Source: Candidatus Poribacteria bacterium
Lineage (GTDB): Bacteria > Poribacteria > WGA-4E > WGA-3G
Assembly (NCBI GenBank): GCA_022826805.1
Contig: JAJDUH010000072.1
Location: 62,001-126,000, forward strand
Direction: 5' to 3'
DNA length: 64,000 bases
In this document: positions 15,568 to 24,935 of the stretch, piece by piece
Layout: each line of letters starts with the position of its first letter
Position numbering within the stretch: the first letter of the stretch is position 1
Made by a program: the position numbers and the translations under genes
Notes under the pieces: model-generated
What the model was told of the DNA's origin: nothing
What the model saw: only the letters and a program-made list of their open reading frames with translations
Databases searched by the model: none

Positions 15568-16077
15568 ATGGACAAAGAGAAACAGACCCAAATTGAGGTC
15601 AAAGTTAACTTTCTCTCAATTGATCGGAGTACAGGGTCACCGATAGTTGTACTGAAAGAGAAAGACAGCGATTTAAATCGGATATTACTGATTTGGATCG
15701 GCGAATCGGAAGCGGCGGCTATTCAAATGCATTTGGAAAAAATGGAACTTCCGCGCCCGATGACCCATGATTTGCTCAAAATTATGATTGAAACGCTCGG
15801 TGCTAAGGTAACAAGTATCTGCGTGCGTGCTGTGGAGGAGTCAACTTTCTATGCACACGTGACATTAGAAGTGAACGGCAACGAAATTGAAATTGATTGC
15901 CGTCCGAGCGATGCGATCGCACTCGCACTACGTTGTGAAGCACCTATATATGTTGCCGAGAAAGTACTGACAGAGCAGGGCTTCTCTGAACAGGAACTCA
16001 ACAAAGACAAGCGGCACGATCCAAAAGATGTCTTAGAAAACTTGGATGACGATACGCTGAAGCAATATACGGTTTAG
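15568..16077 (+). CDS. Bifunctional nuclease (BFN/DUF151) family protein
   Basis: 169 residues. Residues about 10-140 match the BFN domain (PF02577): an opening strand, LLIWIGESEAAAI, PMTHDLLKIM, then EIDCRPSDAIALALR and PIYVAEKVL. Family members were described with RNase and DNase activity in plants, but bacterial roles are unclear. The C-terminus is acidic (DVLENLDDD). The start has GAAAGGA about 9 bases upstream. It follows the flotillin gene by 114 bp on the same strand and precedes the amidohydrolase by 69 bp, so it may belong to a longer transcript. Confidence 0.88.
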   Translation: MDKEKQTQIEVKVNFLSIDRSTGSPIVVLKEKDSDLNRILLIWIGESEAAAIQMHLEKMELPRPMTHDLLKIMIETLGAKVTSICVRAVEESTFYAHVTLEVNGNEIEIDCRPSDAIALALRCEAPIYVAEKVLTEQGFSEQELNKDKRHDPKDVLENLDDDTLKQYTV

Positions 16078-16146
16078 TGCGGATTGTAGGCGTGCTGAGC
16101 TGTGTTGAAGGCGACCGTGTATTTACGCTACAAGGGAGAAAAAGCA

Positions 16147-17841
16147 GTGCATGATCTTGTGATTCGCAACGGAACGGTCATTGATGGTACAGGCAAACCC
16201 GGTTTTAAAGCCGATGTCGCTATCAGTGGTGAACGTATTACAGCCGTTGGCGGTGTCCCTGAACAGGCTTATCAGACAATTGATGCTACGGACAGGCTTG
16301 TCACACCAGGCTTCATTGATACCCATACCCACATGGACGCGCAATTCATGTGGGATCCACTCGGGACCCCGACCTGCTGGCACGGTATTACTACGCTCAT
16401 TCTCGGAAGTTGTGGTGTAAGTTTCGCTCCTGTTAAACAGGCTGACCATCTGGTTTTAGCGAAGGTCCTCGAAAGTGTTGAAGGTATTCCCGCAGAAAGT
16501 ATCATGTCAAGTCTGCGTTGGAATTGGGAAACCTTTGGGGAATACTACGACGCATTGGATGCTTGCCCGAAGGGTGTAAATGTCGGTGGTATGATTGGGC
16601 ATGCAGCAACCCGTTATCACGCCATGGGTGAAGAGAGTCTGGAACGCGATAGGAATCCGACCCCCGATGAATTGAAGACGATGCAAGCCTCGATTGATGA
16701 AGCGATGGAGGCGGGGGCTCTCGGATTCTCAACTTCCCGAACTCTCACGCACAAGACCTCTGAAGGCATTCCGATTCCTGGGACATTCGCACAGCTTGAT
16801 GAATTGGTCGCACTCGCACAAGCCATTGGTAGACACAATAAAGGAATTTTTCAGTGGGCACCCGGTTTCGGCGAATATGAGGATTATCCGACGACAGAGT
16901 ATCCTGAGACGCGAAAGGAAATCCATCGCATCGCTGAGGTAAACCGGCAGAGCGGGCGCCCTGTGATCTTCAGTGCCTTTACACATCAGGCTGTACCTAC
17001 CATTCAGACCTTGTATTTGGGATGGTTGGATGAAGAACGCACCGCCGGCGCACAAGCCCGTCCTATGGTATCCTCACGCGTCAACACAGTGATGGTTGGG
17101 CTTTGCAATTGGATGCCAATTCGCGACGCCAGTGCGTGGAAAGAATTATACAGTCGCCCATACCCTGAGCGGTTGACAGCGATCCAAGATGAAAGGACAC
17201 GGGCAAATCTCCTCGACATCTCTCCAGAAAGTGATGAACGCCTCGGTAAAATGCTGTATCGCTTTGGACCATCAGAGTGCGAATACGTCCGTAAACCGGA
17301 AAATCTATTGGGCAATATCGCTGATGAAAACAACGAACGTCCCATAGAAACGATTGTTCGGTTGTTCTACGAAACCGGTGGACGACAACTCTTCGCCTTT
17401 GCAACAAATAATCACAACCTTGCACACGTCGAAGAGGTTGTGCGTTACCGGGATACTCTCCTCGGTCTCGGTGATGCAGGCGCACATGTAAACGCAATCT
17501 GTGATGCATCCCTTTCAACCCACGCCTTGACGTATTGGCACGGTGAACGGCAGCTGTTCAGTCTTGAAGAGACAATTCGTAAATTAACTTCCGACGGTGC
17601 AGAAGCCTTCGGGATTCCTGAACGCGGGCTTCTAAAGTCAGGCTATTACGCCGATGTCAATGTGATTGATATGGATAACCTCCGTATGGATGTCCCCGAA
17701 TTTGTATATGACCTACCTGTCGGAGCGGGACGCTGGACACAGCGCGCACAGGGTTACGATTACACCCTTGTAAACGGGCAAGTTATCGTTGATAACGATA
17801 ACCATACAGGTCGCCTTGTCGGAAAGTTGATTCGGATTTAA
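16147..17841 (+). CDS. N-acyl-D-amino-acid deacylase-like amidohydrolase
   Basis: 564 residues from the GTG at 16147, preceded by GGGAG at 8-bp spacing; the upstream TTG at 16102 is less likely. It opens with HDLVIRNGTVIDGTGKPGF, the usual beta-sandwich start, and the metal-binding FIDTHTHMD (H60, H62) follows the classic TPGFID. Later features are NVGGMIGHAATR, the GALGFSTSR segment found in D-aminoacylases, the GDAGAH motif and the C-terminal GLLKSGYYADVNVID return to the beta-sandwich. The family removes acyl groups from N-acyl-D-amino acids or cleaves related amides. No signal peptide, so it is probably cytoplasmic. A 65-residue gene follows 48 bp downstream. Confidence 0.88.
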   Translation: MHDLVIRNGTVIDGTGKPGFKADVAISGERITAVGGVPEQAYQTIDATDRLVTPGFIDTHTHMDAQFMWDPLGTPTCWHGITTLILGSCGVSFAPVKQADHLVLAKVLESVEGIPAESIMSSLRWNWETFGEYYDALDACPKGVNVGGMIGHAATRYHAMGEESLERDRNPTPDELKTMQASIDEAMEAGALGFSTSRTLTHKTSEGIPIPGTFAQLDELVALAQAIGRHNKGIFQWAPGFGEYEDYPTTEYPETRKEIHRIAEVNRQSGRPVIFSAFTHQAVPTIQTLYLGWLDEERTAGAQARPMVSSRVNTVMVGLCNWMPIRDASAWKELYSRPYPERLTAIQDERTRANLLDISPESDERLGKMLYRFGPSECEYVRKPENLLGNIADENNERPIETIVRLFYETGGRQLFAFATNNHNLAHVEEVVRYRDTLLGLGDAGAHVNAICDASLSTHALTYWHGERQLFSLEETIRKLTSDGAEAFGIPERGLLKSGYYADVNVIDMDNLRMDVPEFVYDLPVGAGRWTQRAQGYDYTLVNGQVIVDNDNHTGRLVGKLIRI

Positions 17842-17889
17842 TATTGACGGGTGCAGCAAAGTGCATCCTTTGTGAGGGGTATACGCATT

Positions 17890-18087
17890 ATGGCAGAGCA
17901 GGCACGAACTCCTGAATCGGACGACCCGAAAAGCGAGCGGTTCCGTGACTACATCCGGCATCGGCAACTCGAAATGATCTCTGAGGATTTATGGGACGAA
18001 TATCTTTGGGGCGAGTTGGGTGCTGCCGTCCGAGATTTCGAGCATGAACCGTGGGGCAAACCTTCGGAAGAAGGTTCCACTGAATGA
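17890..18087 (+). CDS. Small hypothetical protein
   Basis: 65 residues from the ATG at 17890, with GAGGGG upstream; an earlier start at 17851 has no such site. It is highly charged and rich in Asp, Glu, Arg and Trp, with one likely amphipathic helix (RFRDYIRHRQLEMISEDLWDE). No membrane segment and no known motif. It sits 48 bp after the amidohydrolase on the same strand and is probably co-transcribed with it. Confidence 0.5.
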   Translation: MAEQARTPESDDPKSERFRDYIRHRQLEMISEDLWDEYLWGELGAAVRDFEHEPWGKPSEEGSTE

Positions 18088-18265
18088 CGCTCGTGGAAAC
18101 CTTAGTTGATACGGTACGGACTTTGTGTAGCAATGGAACAGAAAATCCTTTTAAGGATTTTCAATTAGCTTTCTGGTTCGGATGAAATGATGAAGTGTTG
18201 CTGGGTCAATTCCTGTTATCTTTGCAATCGACAACTGGCTTATTTGGGCGCAATCGAGGTTTAAC

Positions 18266-18294
18266 TTGACATTACATATCGAGTTCGGTATAAT
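18266..18294 (+). promoter_or_regulatory. Perfect-consensus sigma-70 promoter
   Basis: TTGACA (18266-18271), exactly 17 bp, then TATAAT (18289-18294): the strongest promoter match in the window. The transcript would start near 18301, right at the broken LamG remnant, and run into the LamG gene at 18571. Confidence 0.85.
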
Positions 18295-18300
18295 GAGATA

Positions 18301-18516
18301 ATACAGTTTGGAAACCAACGTGGAAGAGGTAGAGTGCGTCTGGGTAATCTCAGAGCAGGATCGTTTTTCAACGGAGTCATCAATGAGGTCGCCCTCTTCA
18401 ATATCGCTCTATCCGATGCTGATATTAGAACCCTGATGCAGGGGCTGTCAGTTTCCATTACGGCTATCAAACTGTCTGATAATCTTGCCATTACACGTGG
18501 TAAGATTAAGCTGTAA
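18301..18516 (+). pseudogene. LamG-domain C-terminal remnant
   Basis: The frame from about 18334 encodes GSFFNGVINEVALFNIAL and a short tail. This matches the C-terminal strands of the LamG protein downstream (GSFFNGVIDEVAVFKGAL, near 19218-19270). The rest of the LamG domain is missing: the frame upstream runs only to a stop at 18262-18264. The two copies are clearly divergent, so this is an old paralogue or a relic, not a fresh duplication. Confidence 0.75.
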
Positions 18517-18570
18517 GCGGACGGTTTTTCCATTTTCTATTCTATCTCAGAAAGTCAGGAGGAACTATCG

Positions 18571-19383
18571 ATGATACGGGTATTGGTGATAAAAGTCATC
18601 GCTTGCGCATGTATAGCTGCTGTCTTCCCTTTACTAAGCGCAGCTGAAGTTAGCGTAGATGACGCAATCGGGGTATGGCTCTTTGACGAAGGTACAGGAA
18701 ATGTCGCTAAAGATTCCTCACCCAATGGCAATGACGGCGAGCTCATAGCCGGACCCAAATGGGTTGAAGGTAAGTTCGGCGGTGCTCTGGAATTTGATGG
18801 CAGCGGGACCTCGGTCGAGACGGAAAGTGCTGACAAACTGAATGAGTTTGAACTCGGCGATAAGACCGACTTTACTGTTACCGCTTGGTTTAAAACGGAT
18901 ACGGACACGGGTTTCATAATGAGTAAAACAAGGAAGGCTGCAAGCTGGACTGGGTTTGAAGTCAAGTTCAGTGGCGGAGGACAAATCAGGACCTGACTGC
19001 AGACTGAACCTGTCACAGTTTGTGACAACAGAGGCGCGGGTCTTGCCGACGGAAAGTGGCATCATATTGCGGTGGTTTTTAGCAGAACAGAGGGTGAGCG
19101 ATATGTCTACGTCGATGGAGAACAGCAGGGAAATCCTATTGACCATAGCTCGGTGAAAGGTAGCATTGATCACGAGAATGGCTTTGCAATCGGAGTCAGC
19201 ATGGGTGATCACCGAGGCGGTTCATTTTTCAACGGCGTTATTGACGAGGTCGCCGTTTTCAAAGGCGCGCTGGATGAAGACGATATCGAGATGGTCATGA
19301 ATAGTATGGAGGAAATTCTTCCAGTTTCTCCATTGGGGCACCTCACGACCACATGGGGTAAGGTTAAGCAGGCTTCCCCATAG
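18571..19383 (+). pseudogene. Secreted LamG (concanavalin-like) domain protein interrupted by an in-frame TGA
   Basis: An AGGAGG site precedes the ATG. Residues 1-24 are a signal peptide (ending SAAE). A LamG/LamGL domain follows: AIGVWLFDEGTG, SPNGNDG, FGGALEFDGSG, then FTVTAWFKT. A TGA at 18994-18996 stops the frame after 141 codons, but the same frame continues with LADGKWHHIAVVF, YVYVDG and GSFFNGVIDEVAVF to 19383, completing the domain. So one base change (or a sequencing error, or rare read-through) splits a domain of about 270 residues. Such proteins bind sugars or matrix glycans outside the cell. A 12-bp stem hairpin follows at 19461. Confidence 0.8.
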
Positions 19384-19684
19384 ACACTTCCTTTCATACA
19401 ACTTATCGCGCGAACGGCAGATGAGATGCTCCGCGAAGCGCATAAGCCGAGTTTTTGGAAGTGAGAAAGCGGTGAAACCTCCGCTTTCTCACTTTCCCGG
19501 GTTCTAATGAACCATCCCCATATTTGTATATTTGCATACCGGTTTAACTTCACATTCTCCCCTCTTCGCCTCTGAGCTTTAGTGTTTTGATGGAATCCTG
19601 CACTGCATTTCCTTTTCTGGTTGGCATCCTTCTCTTTGATCCATTCTTCTGATAGCCCACGAAAGGCATGGATAGAACACTGCA
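19384..19684. other. Spacer between LamG pseudogene and glycosyltransferase-like gene
   Basis: Apart from the hairpin at 19461-19492 nothing is recognisable: no repeat, RNA or small gene with a convincing start. Confidence 0.6.
19461..19496 (+). terminator. Probable terminator after LamG region
   Basis: A perfect 12-bp stem, GTGAGAAAGCGG (19461-19472) with CCGCTTTCTCAC (19481-19492), encloses an 8-nt loop and is followed by a short TTTC. The U-tract is weak. Confidence 0.55.
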
Positions 19685-21673
19685 ATGAGATATATCTGGC
19701 GTTTCATCCTGATAATAACGGGTTTCTTGATACTGGCTCTGAGCGCGCCAAACGAAATCACTTATCCTGCTAAAGAAACTGGAATGGCTTATGAGATGAA
19801 GTATATCCAGAGCGCGCTTGGCGAGAATATGTCCATCCAGGTTAAATTCTTCCAATCCGAGTTCACTTTATCTGCGAGTGCCTTTCTAATGTCGTTAGCC
19901 GCTTTATTTGTCGGCATGATTCTGATAACCCCCTCGGCCCGGGAGTGCCTTAAGTCGCTTATCCGCCAGCCTCGGCGGCTAATTATTCTGCTTCTCGCTT
20001 TGGGATATCTACTCTTCACGTTGAAGCCAAGTGAGAAAGGCTGGCCAATTGTGTTATACCTCACGCTTGGAACAGCGGGGATAACGATGATATTCGTCGG
20101 CGCCTCATCCCTGGTGGACACTTTAATCTTTAAGCTGAGAAGTGTAGGACAAAAGATTGAGCGATGGTTCTATGGGATGCCAACTTGGACGCTGCTCGCG
20201 TCGCTTTTCGCCCTGGTCTTTACCGCAACAAATCTGGGTTCTTATTTCCTTTTCGAGCACATACCCCACGTTGCAGACAGCGTTGACCAGGTCTTCCATG
20301 CCAAGATATTTCTTCTGGGCAGACTAACTGTTCCATCGCCTGAACCCAGAGAACTCTTCGACTTCACACTCATGATTAACAATGGCAGGTGGTACTCCCA
20401 GTATCCGCCAGGACAGACCCTCTTACTGAGTCTCGGTCACATTTTTCACGCCCCCTGGATTATTAACCCTTTGCTTGGATCCCTCTGCATCGTTTTGCTC
20501 TATTTCATCGGGAAAGAAATATATTGTGAAAGAATAGGAAGGCTGGCCGCGCTCCTGGGTGCTTTGTCACCGTTCTTGGTCTTCATGTCGTCTGAGTATA
20601 TGAACCATACATCCACACTCTTCTTCTTCGAGCTTTTCCTGCTCGGATTTGTGCGTATGGTAAAGAAACTAAGGATAAGGTACGCTTTACTGGCTGGGTT
20701 TGCTCTGGGATATGTGGTCAACATGCGTCCACTGACTGCTGTTGCTATTGGCATTCCGTTTCTTATCTATGCCATATACAAACTTGTTATGCTGTTTGTG
20801 ACATCGAGGAAGGAATCATTTCGCTTTACAGTGCTCTGCTTCACGGCACTGGCAATGTTCGGAGTGATGTTAGGAGGACTACTAACGTTCAACTATCTCA
20901 CGAACGGCGATCCGCTTACCTTCGGGTACCATGTCCTGCATGGCAAGGATCATGACCCCGGTTTTGGTCATAGTGGCTGGGGTGAACCTCATACACCGCT
21001 GCGGGGTCTCATCCAGACCCTCAACAACCTGAATGCCTTGAACAAGTTTCTCTTTGAGCTTCCTATTCCATCTCTGATCTTCGTTTTCCTTGCATTCGTC
21101 TCTTTAAAAGCAAATACCTGGGATTTGCTTCTCATAGGTTGTGCATCGTCGCTGATACTTGCCTACTTTACCTACTGGCATCAGGACTGGTGTTTGGGGC
21201 CCCGGGTTCTGTTTTCATCAACTGCTGCCTTCGTTCTGCTCACCGCACGTGGGATAGCCGCCGTACCAGATATTGTCCACAACCTCTTCGGTATCGTCGA
21301 TAAGAGCAGAGTGAAAGGTTACGTTGCCATTATCCTCATAGCGTGCTTTTGCTTGGGTTTCGCATCGAACATACCCAGTCTGTTGAGAGTCTACTCGAAC
21401 GGCTACTGGGGCGCAAACGCGCAGATTGTGAAATCCGTCAAAAAGATGCATATAGAGAACGCCATCGTGTTCGTCAGATCAGATAGGCCTATGGGTTATA
21501 GAAGTGTATTTCCACAGAACCATCCGCTTTTGAAATCCGATGTTATCTATGCAAGGTTTCTCGACGAGAGAAAGAATGTCGAGCTTATGAGGCAGTTTAC
21601 GGACAGAAAGTTCTACATAGCAGACGGACCTTCTATTACTGAGTATCCTTTTTCTTCCAATTCTTCTCCATGA
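19685..21673 (+). CDS. GT-C glycosyltransferase-like polytopic membrane protein
   Basis: 662 residues with many membrane helices: one near the N-terminus, a cluster at about 65-150 and more through residue about 600. After the first helices comes the pattern HVADSVDQVFHAKIFLLGRL, then RWYSQYPPGQTLLLSLG. This is the usual layout of the dolichyl-phosphate-mannose/GT39-like or 4-amino-4-deoxyarabinose-transferase-like GT-C family, which moves a sugar from a polyprenyl-phosphate donor to an acceptor outside the inner membrane. Residues 600-662 form a short soluble tail. The start has only a weak ribosome site. It may decorate a surface glycan, in line with neighbouring sugar genes. Substrate unknown. 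Confidence 0.75.
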   Translation: MRYIWRFILIITGFLILALSAPNEITYPAKETGMAYEMKYIQSALGENMSIQVKFFQSEFTLSASAFLMSLAALFVGMILITPSARECLKSLIRQPRRLIILLLALGYLLFTLKPSEKGWPIVLYLTLGTAGITMIFVGASSLVDTLIFKLRSVGQKIERWFYGMPTWTLLASLFALVFTATNLGSYFLFEHIPHVADSVDQVFHAKIFLLGRLTVPSPEPRELFDFTLMINNGRWYSQYPPGQTLLLSLGHIFHAPWIINPLLGSLCIVLLYFIGKEIYCERIGRLAALLGALSPFLVFMSSEYMNHTSTLFFFELFLLGFVRMVKKLRIRYALLAGFALGYVVNMRPLTAVAIGIPFLIYAIYKLVMLFVTSRKESFRFTVLCFTALAMFGVMLGGLLTFNYLTNGDPLTFGYHVLHGKDHDPGFGHSGWGEPHTPLRGLIQTLNNLNALNKFLFELPIPSLIFVFLAFVSLKANTWDLLLIGCASSLILAYFTYWHQDWCLGPRVLFSSTAAFVLLTARGIAAVPDIVHNLFGIVDKSRVKGYVAIILIACFCLGFASNIPSLLRVYSNGYWGANAQIVKSVKKMHIENAIVFVRSDRPMGYRSVFPQNHPLLKSDVIYARFLDERKNVELMRQFTDRKFYIADGPSITEYPFSSNSSP

Positions 21674-21757
21674 GCGTTCAATTTCGGCATGGATGGAGCC
21701 ACACAAAACATGTCAAGCAGATTCTAAAGATTTGTGCCGCATTAAGGAGAAAATTTC

Positions 21758-23197
21758 ATGGACAATAACGGTAGTTCGACCATACTATTTTTTGACGATT
21801 GGTACCTGCATCGCCGCGAAAACCTCGTCCGTCATGTCGGACGTCCTAAATTAGTAACTGAAGGGATATTTATAGACCCTAATCTCGATCCTTCCTGGGG
21901 CTATCCAACTGTCTTTATAGACGCCAATACCGGTCGCTGGCGTTGTCTGTATCAGGGGCAACTCGATACGCAATACACAAGGCCAGGCCGTCGGATGCAG
22001 CACGTCGCGGTAGCAGTCGAAAGCGATGACGGCGTCAGATGGGAGATTGAAGACCTATCAGATAAAATACAAATCCCAGATCGTGCTTGTTCTCACCAGG
22101 TCCTTCCTCTTGAAGGGTTCGGTGAATGGGGACCCTGTTTCTTTGATGCCCATACTGATAACGCCGCTGAACGGATTAAGGCTTTTGTCAGTTCTAGTGG
22201 CTCCCAAAGACACTCTCCTTTGTATGTTTCACCCGATGGTTTATCCTGGAAACTCATCGAAGATGCTAAGTGGCACCCATTTGGAATAGACCCAGCGGTA
22301 TCGGGTTTCTGGAACCCTATCCGGGGTAGCTACGTTATTGCAGCAAGGCCCAAAGGGGGAGATCGCCGGATCTCGGTTTATGAAACCAAGGATTGGCGTA
22401 CCTTCTCCCAACCCGAGGTGGCTATCCGGACCGATGCCCAAGATACGCCAGCCTCTGAGGTCTATGGTATGCCCGTTTTCCCCTATGAAAGCATATTTGT
22501 CGGATTCCTGTGGATATATCAAGTGTCCCCTATTGTTGACAGCCCGGGTAAGTACATACATGGGAAGGTGCAGTGCCAACTGGCTTACAGTTATAATGGG
22601 TCGCACTTCCAGCGAGCCCTCAGAGAACCGTTTTTACCGAACGCCGAGCCAGGTGAATTCGGGTATGGTTGTATCTACCCATCCAGTATGGTCGTTACTG
22701 AAGACAAAAAGATCAGGATCTATTCCAGCGCCTCAAAGGGAGAACATGCCCAGATCCACGCACGTCCGGATCGAGGTGAGGGAGCAATATTGACCCATGA
22801 GTTAAGGCTCGATGGATTTTCCTATTTTGAACCGCAGGGCGGTCCAGGATCTTTTACGACGCGGCTGTTCTTCTTCCAGGGTGAAGAACTCACCCTTAAC
22901 GTCCAGGCCCCTCAGGGAGAGGTTCGGGTTCAGATAACAGATCCAGATGGGAAACCTCACCAAGGTTATACCTTTGAAGATTGCATACCGTTTACGGGTG
23001 ATGATCTTTTTTGGCAACCAAAGTGGAAGAATCACCCATCCGTCTCAGAATTTATGGAGAAGGTAGTGCGGCTCGAAGTAAAACTCTTCAACGGCAGGAT
23101 CTACGGCATCCGCGGTAATTTTATCCCCATTCGGAGTGGAGATTACCGGCGATTCAAAGATCAGGGGATACCCCCAAATCCAAGTTATGAGTATTAA
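21758..23197 (+). CDS. Five-bladed beta-propeller glycosidase-like protein (1)
   Basis: 479 residues. Repeating blades with Trp- and Asp-rich turns (LFFDDWYLHRR, WGYPTVFIDANTGRW, YVSPDGLSWKLIED, CIYPSSMVV) resemble GH32/GH43-like propellers. The C-terminal part (about 370-479) looks like a beta-sandwich (LTLNVQAPQGEVRVQITD). No signal peptide is visible, so it is cytoplasmic or exported by another route. The downstream gene at 23269 has the same layout although overall identity is low. Relatives are widespread as uncharacterised proteins in sponge-associated and planctomycete genomes. Good AAGGAG upstream. No catalytic acids can be assigned with confidence. Confidence 0.65.
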   Translation: MDNNGSSTILFFDDWYLHRRENLVRHVGRPKLVTEGIFIDPNLDPSWGYPTVFIDANTGRWRCLYQGQLDTQYTRPGRRMQHVAVAVESDDGVRWEIEDLSDKIQIPDRACSHQVLPLEGFGEWGPCFFDAHTDNAAERIKAFVSSSGSQRHSPLYVSPDGLSWKLIEDAKWHPFGIDPAVSGFWNPIRGSYVIAARPKGGDRRISVYETKDWRTFSQPEVAIRTDAQDTPASEVYGMPVFPYESIFVGFLWIYQVSPIVDSPGKYIHGKVQCQLAYSYNGSHFQRALREPFLPNAEPGEFGYGCIYPSSMVVTEDKKIRIYSSASKGEHAQIHARPDRGEGAILTHELRLDGFSYFEPQGGPGSFTTRLFFFQGEELTLNVQAPQGEVRVQITDPDGKPHQGYTFEDCIPFTGDDLFWQPKWKNHPSVSEFMEKVVRLEVKLFNGRIYGIRGNFIPIRSGDYRRFKDQGIPPNPSYEY

Positions 23198-23268
23198 AAT
23201 GAGGTATCATTTGCTATCCTCACATAAAAAAGTTCGAGAGAACGAAGAGGCAAGGAGGCTTTGAAACA

Positions 23269-24885
23269 ATGGAAAATAATGAGAAAGAAATTCTATATAA
23301 TGGGATTCGTCTGCCGGAAGAGTGGCCCCCACGAAATTTGTGTGACACAACCCTGTCACCTATCTCAGTACCATACTTAGAAAATCCCCCGACAGTTATT
23401 TATATAGATAAGGGAAGACAACTGTTTGTAGATGACTTTCTCATTGAAAATACCAATCTAAAAAGGGATTTTCACAACCCATGCTTATATGAAGATAATC
23501 CGGTTTTAAAGCCCGAAACTCAACTGGAGATCAATAATGGGAAATATCCGGTTGCCTCTCCGTTTAATGACGGCGTTTTTTATGATGCCGAAGAACAGTT
23601 ATTTAAAATGTGGTATCATGCTGGATGGTTCGATGGTGTGGGTTATGCAATCAGTGAAGATGGCTTACATTGGAATAGACCTATGTTAGATGTAGTGCCA
23701 GCTACTAACAGGGTACTTCCGATAAGAGAAGGATATCGGCGAGATGGAGCCGCAGTCTGGTTAGACCCCCAAACAGACGACCCGAATCAAAGGTTTAAAA
23801 TGTTTGCCTACTTCCGTTCTCCTGACTGGTCAGGAGGGGAAGTTTATACCTCATTTAATGGTATCCACTGGGGTAAGCCAGTAAGAACTGGTCCTTGTGG
23901 GGATAATACGACTTTCTTCTATAATGCTTTCAGGAAAAAGTGGGTTTACAGTATTAGGACCTCTAATCGTACGCTTGGACGCACCCGAAGTTATCGCGAA
24001 CACGAGGATTTTATCAAAGGCGCTTCATGGAAGAAGGAAGATGTGGTATTCTGGGCGAGAGCTGATGAACTGGACGAAGCTGACCCTGACCTCGGATACG
24101 CCCCTCAGCTATATGACGTTAACGCAGTTGCCTATGAGAGCTTGCTTCTGGGCTCGTTTGCAATTTTTAAAGGTCCACCGAATGAGTTATGTGCCATAGG
24201 GGGATTCCCTAAAACTAATGAACTGGTGTTAGGTTATAGCCGCGATGGTTTCCACTGGCATAGACCTGTTCGCAGTCCTTTTATAGCCGGATCGCGAAAG
24301 GAAGGCAGATGGAATAGGGGTTATATTCATGCGGCAGGTGGTGGATGTTTGGTAGTGGATGATAAGATTTACTTTTATTTTGGCGCCTGGTCAGGAGAGT
24401 CACCTACACTCGGTAGACACATGTATGCAGGAGGGACGACTGGACTCGCAATACTGCGCCGAGACGGTTTTGCTTCCATGAATGCCGGTTTATCTACTGA
24501 ATCTTTAACAACGAGACCCGTGATATTTAATAAGGGCAAGCATCTTTTTGTTAATACGAATACAAGAAATGGTATGCTCCAAGTTGAAATTTTAGACAAT
24601 CAAGGCAATGTTATTGAGCCGTATTCCCATGTAAACTGCGTTCCTATAAGCAAGGATACTACCTGTCAATTAGTAAGGTGGAAAGAAGGAGAAGATTTAT
24701 CTTTTCTGGCTGGTAAGTCGGTGAAATTTAGGTTTTATTTAACAAACGGACAGTTATATTCTTTCTGGGTCAGTCCCGATTTAACAGGTGCCAGCGGTGG
24801 CTATGTGGCGGCTGGAGGTCCAGGATTTAGCACTGCCATTGATACCGTTGGCTCTTCTGTAGGTCAAAGGTCCTCACAACCTTAA
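23269..24885 (+). CDS. Five-bladed beta-propeller glycosidase-like protein (2)
   Basis: 538 residues, same layout as the gene before it. It has an N-terminal extension (1-50), FVDDFLIEN (like FFDDWYLHR in the first protein), then blades with DGVFYDAEEQLFKMWYHAG, YAISEDGLHWNRP and LGYSRDGFHWHRPV. These repeated SxDGxHW turns are typical of GH32/GH43-like propellers. The C-terminal domain (about 415-520) resembles a beta-sandwich. AGGAGG precedes the ATG. Visibly AT-richer than the next gene. The tandem pair suggests related substrates, perhaps parts of a host or algal glycan; activity is not shown. Confidence 0.65.
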   Translation: MENNEKEILYNGIRLPEEWPPRNLCDTTLSPISVPYLENPPTVIYIDKGRQLFVDDFLIENTNLKRDFHNPCLYEDNPVLKPETQLEINNGKYPVASPFNDGVFYDAEEQLFKMWYHAGWFDGVGYAISEDGLHWNRPMLDVVPATNRVLPIREGYRRDGAAVWLDPQTDDPNQRFKMFAYFRSPDWSGGEVYTSFNGIHWGKPVRTGPCGDNTTFFYNAFRKKWVYSIRTSNRTLGRTRSYREHEDFIKGASWKKEDVVFWARADELDEADPDLGYAPQLYDVNAVAYESLLLGSFAIFKGPPNELCAIGGFPKTNELVLGYSRDGFHWHRPVRSPFIAGSRKEGRWNRGYIHAAGGGCLVVDDKIYFYFGAWSGESPTLGRHMYAGGTTGLAILRRDGFASMNAGLSTESLTTRPVIFNKGKHLFVNTNTRNGMLQVEILDNQGNVIEPYSHVNCVPISKDTTCQLVRWKEGEDLSFLAGKSVKFRFYLTNGQLYSFWVSPDLTGASGGYVAAGGPGFSTAIDTVGSSVGQRSSQP

Positions 24886-24935
24886 GGTTAGGGCTTGTGC
24901 TGCTAACTGTCGAACTTCTATCAAAGGAGCATCGA

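Noticed and set aside
18994..18996. TGA in the LamG gene as selenocysteine
   Set aside because: No SECIS-like hairpin is visible just after the codon and LamG proteins are not known selenoproteins.
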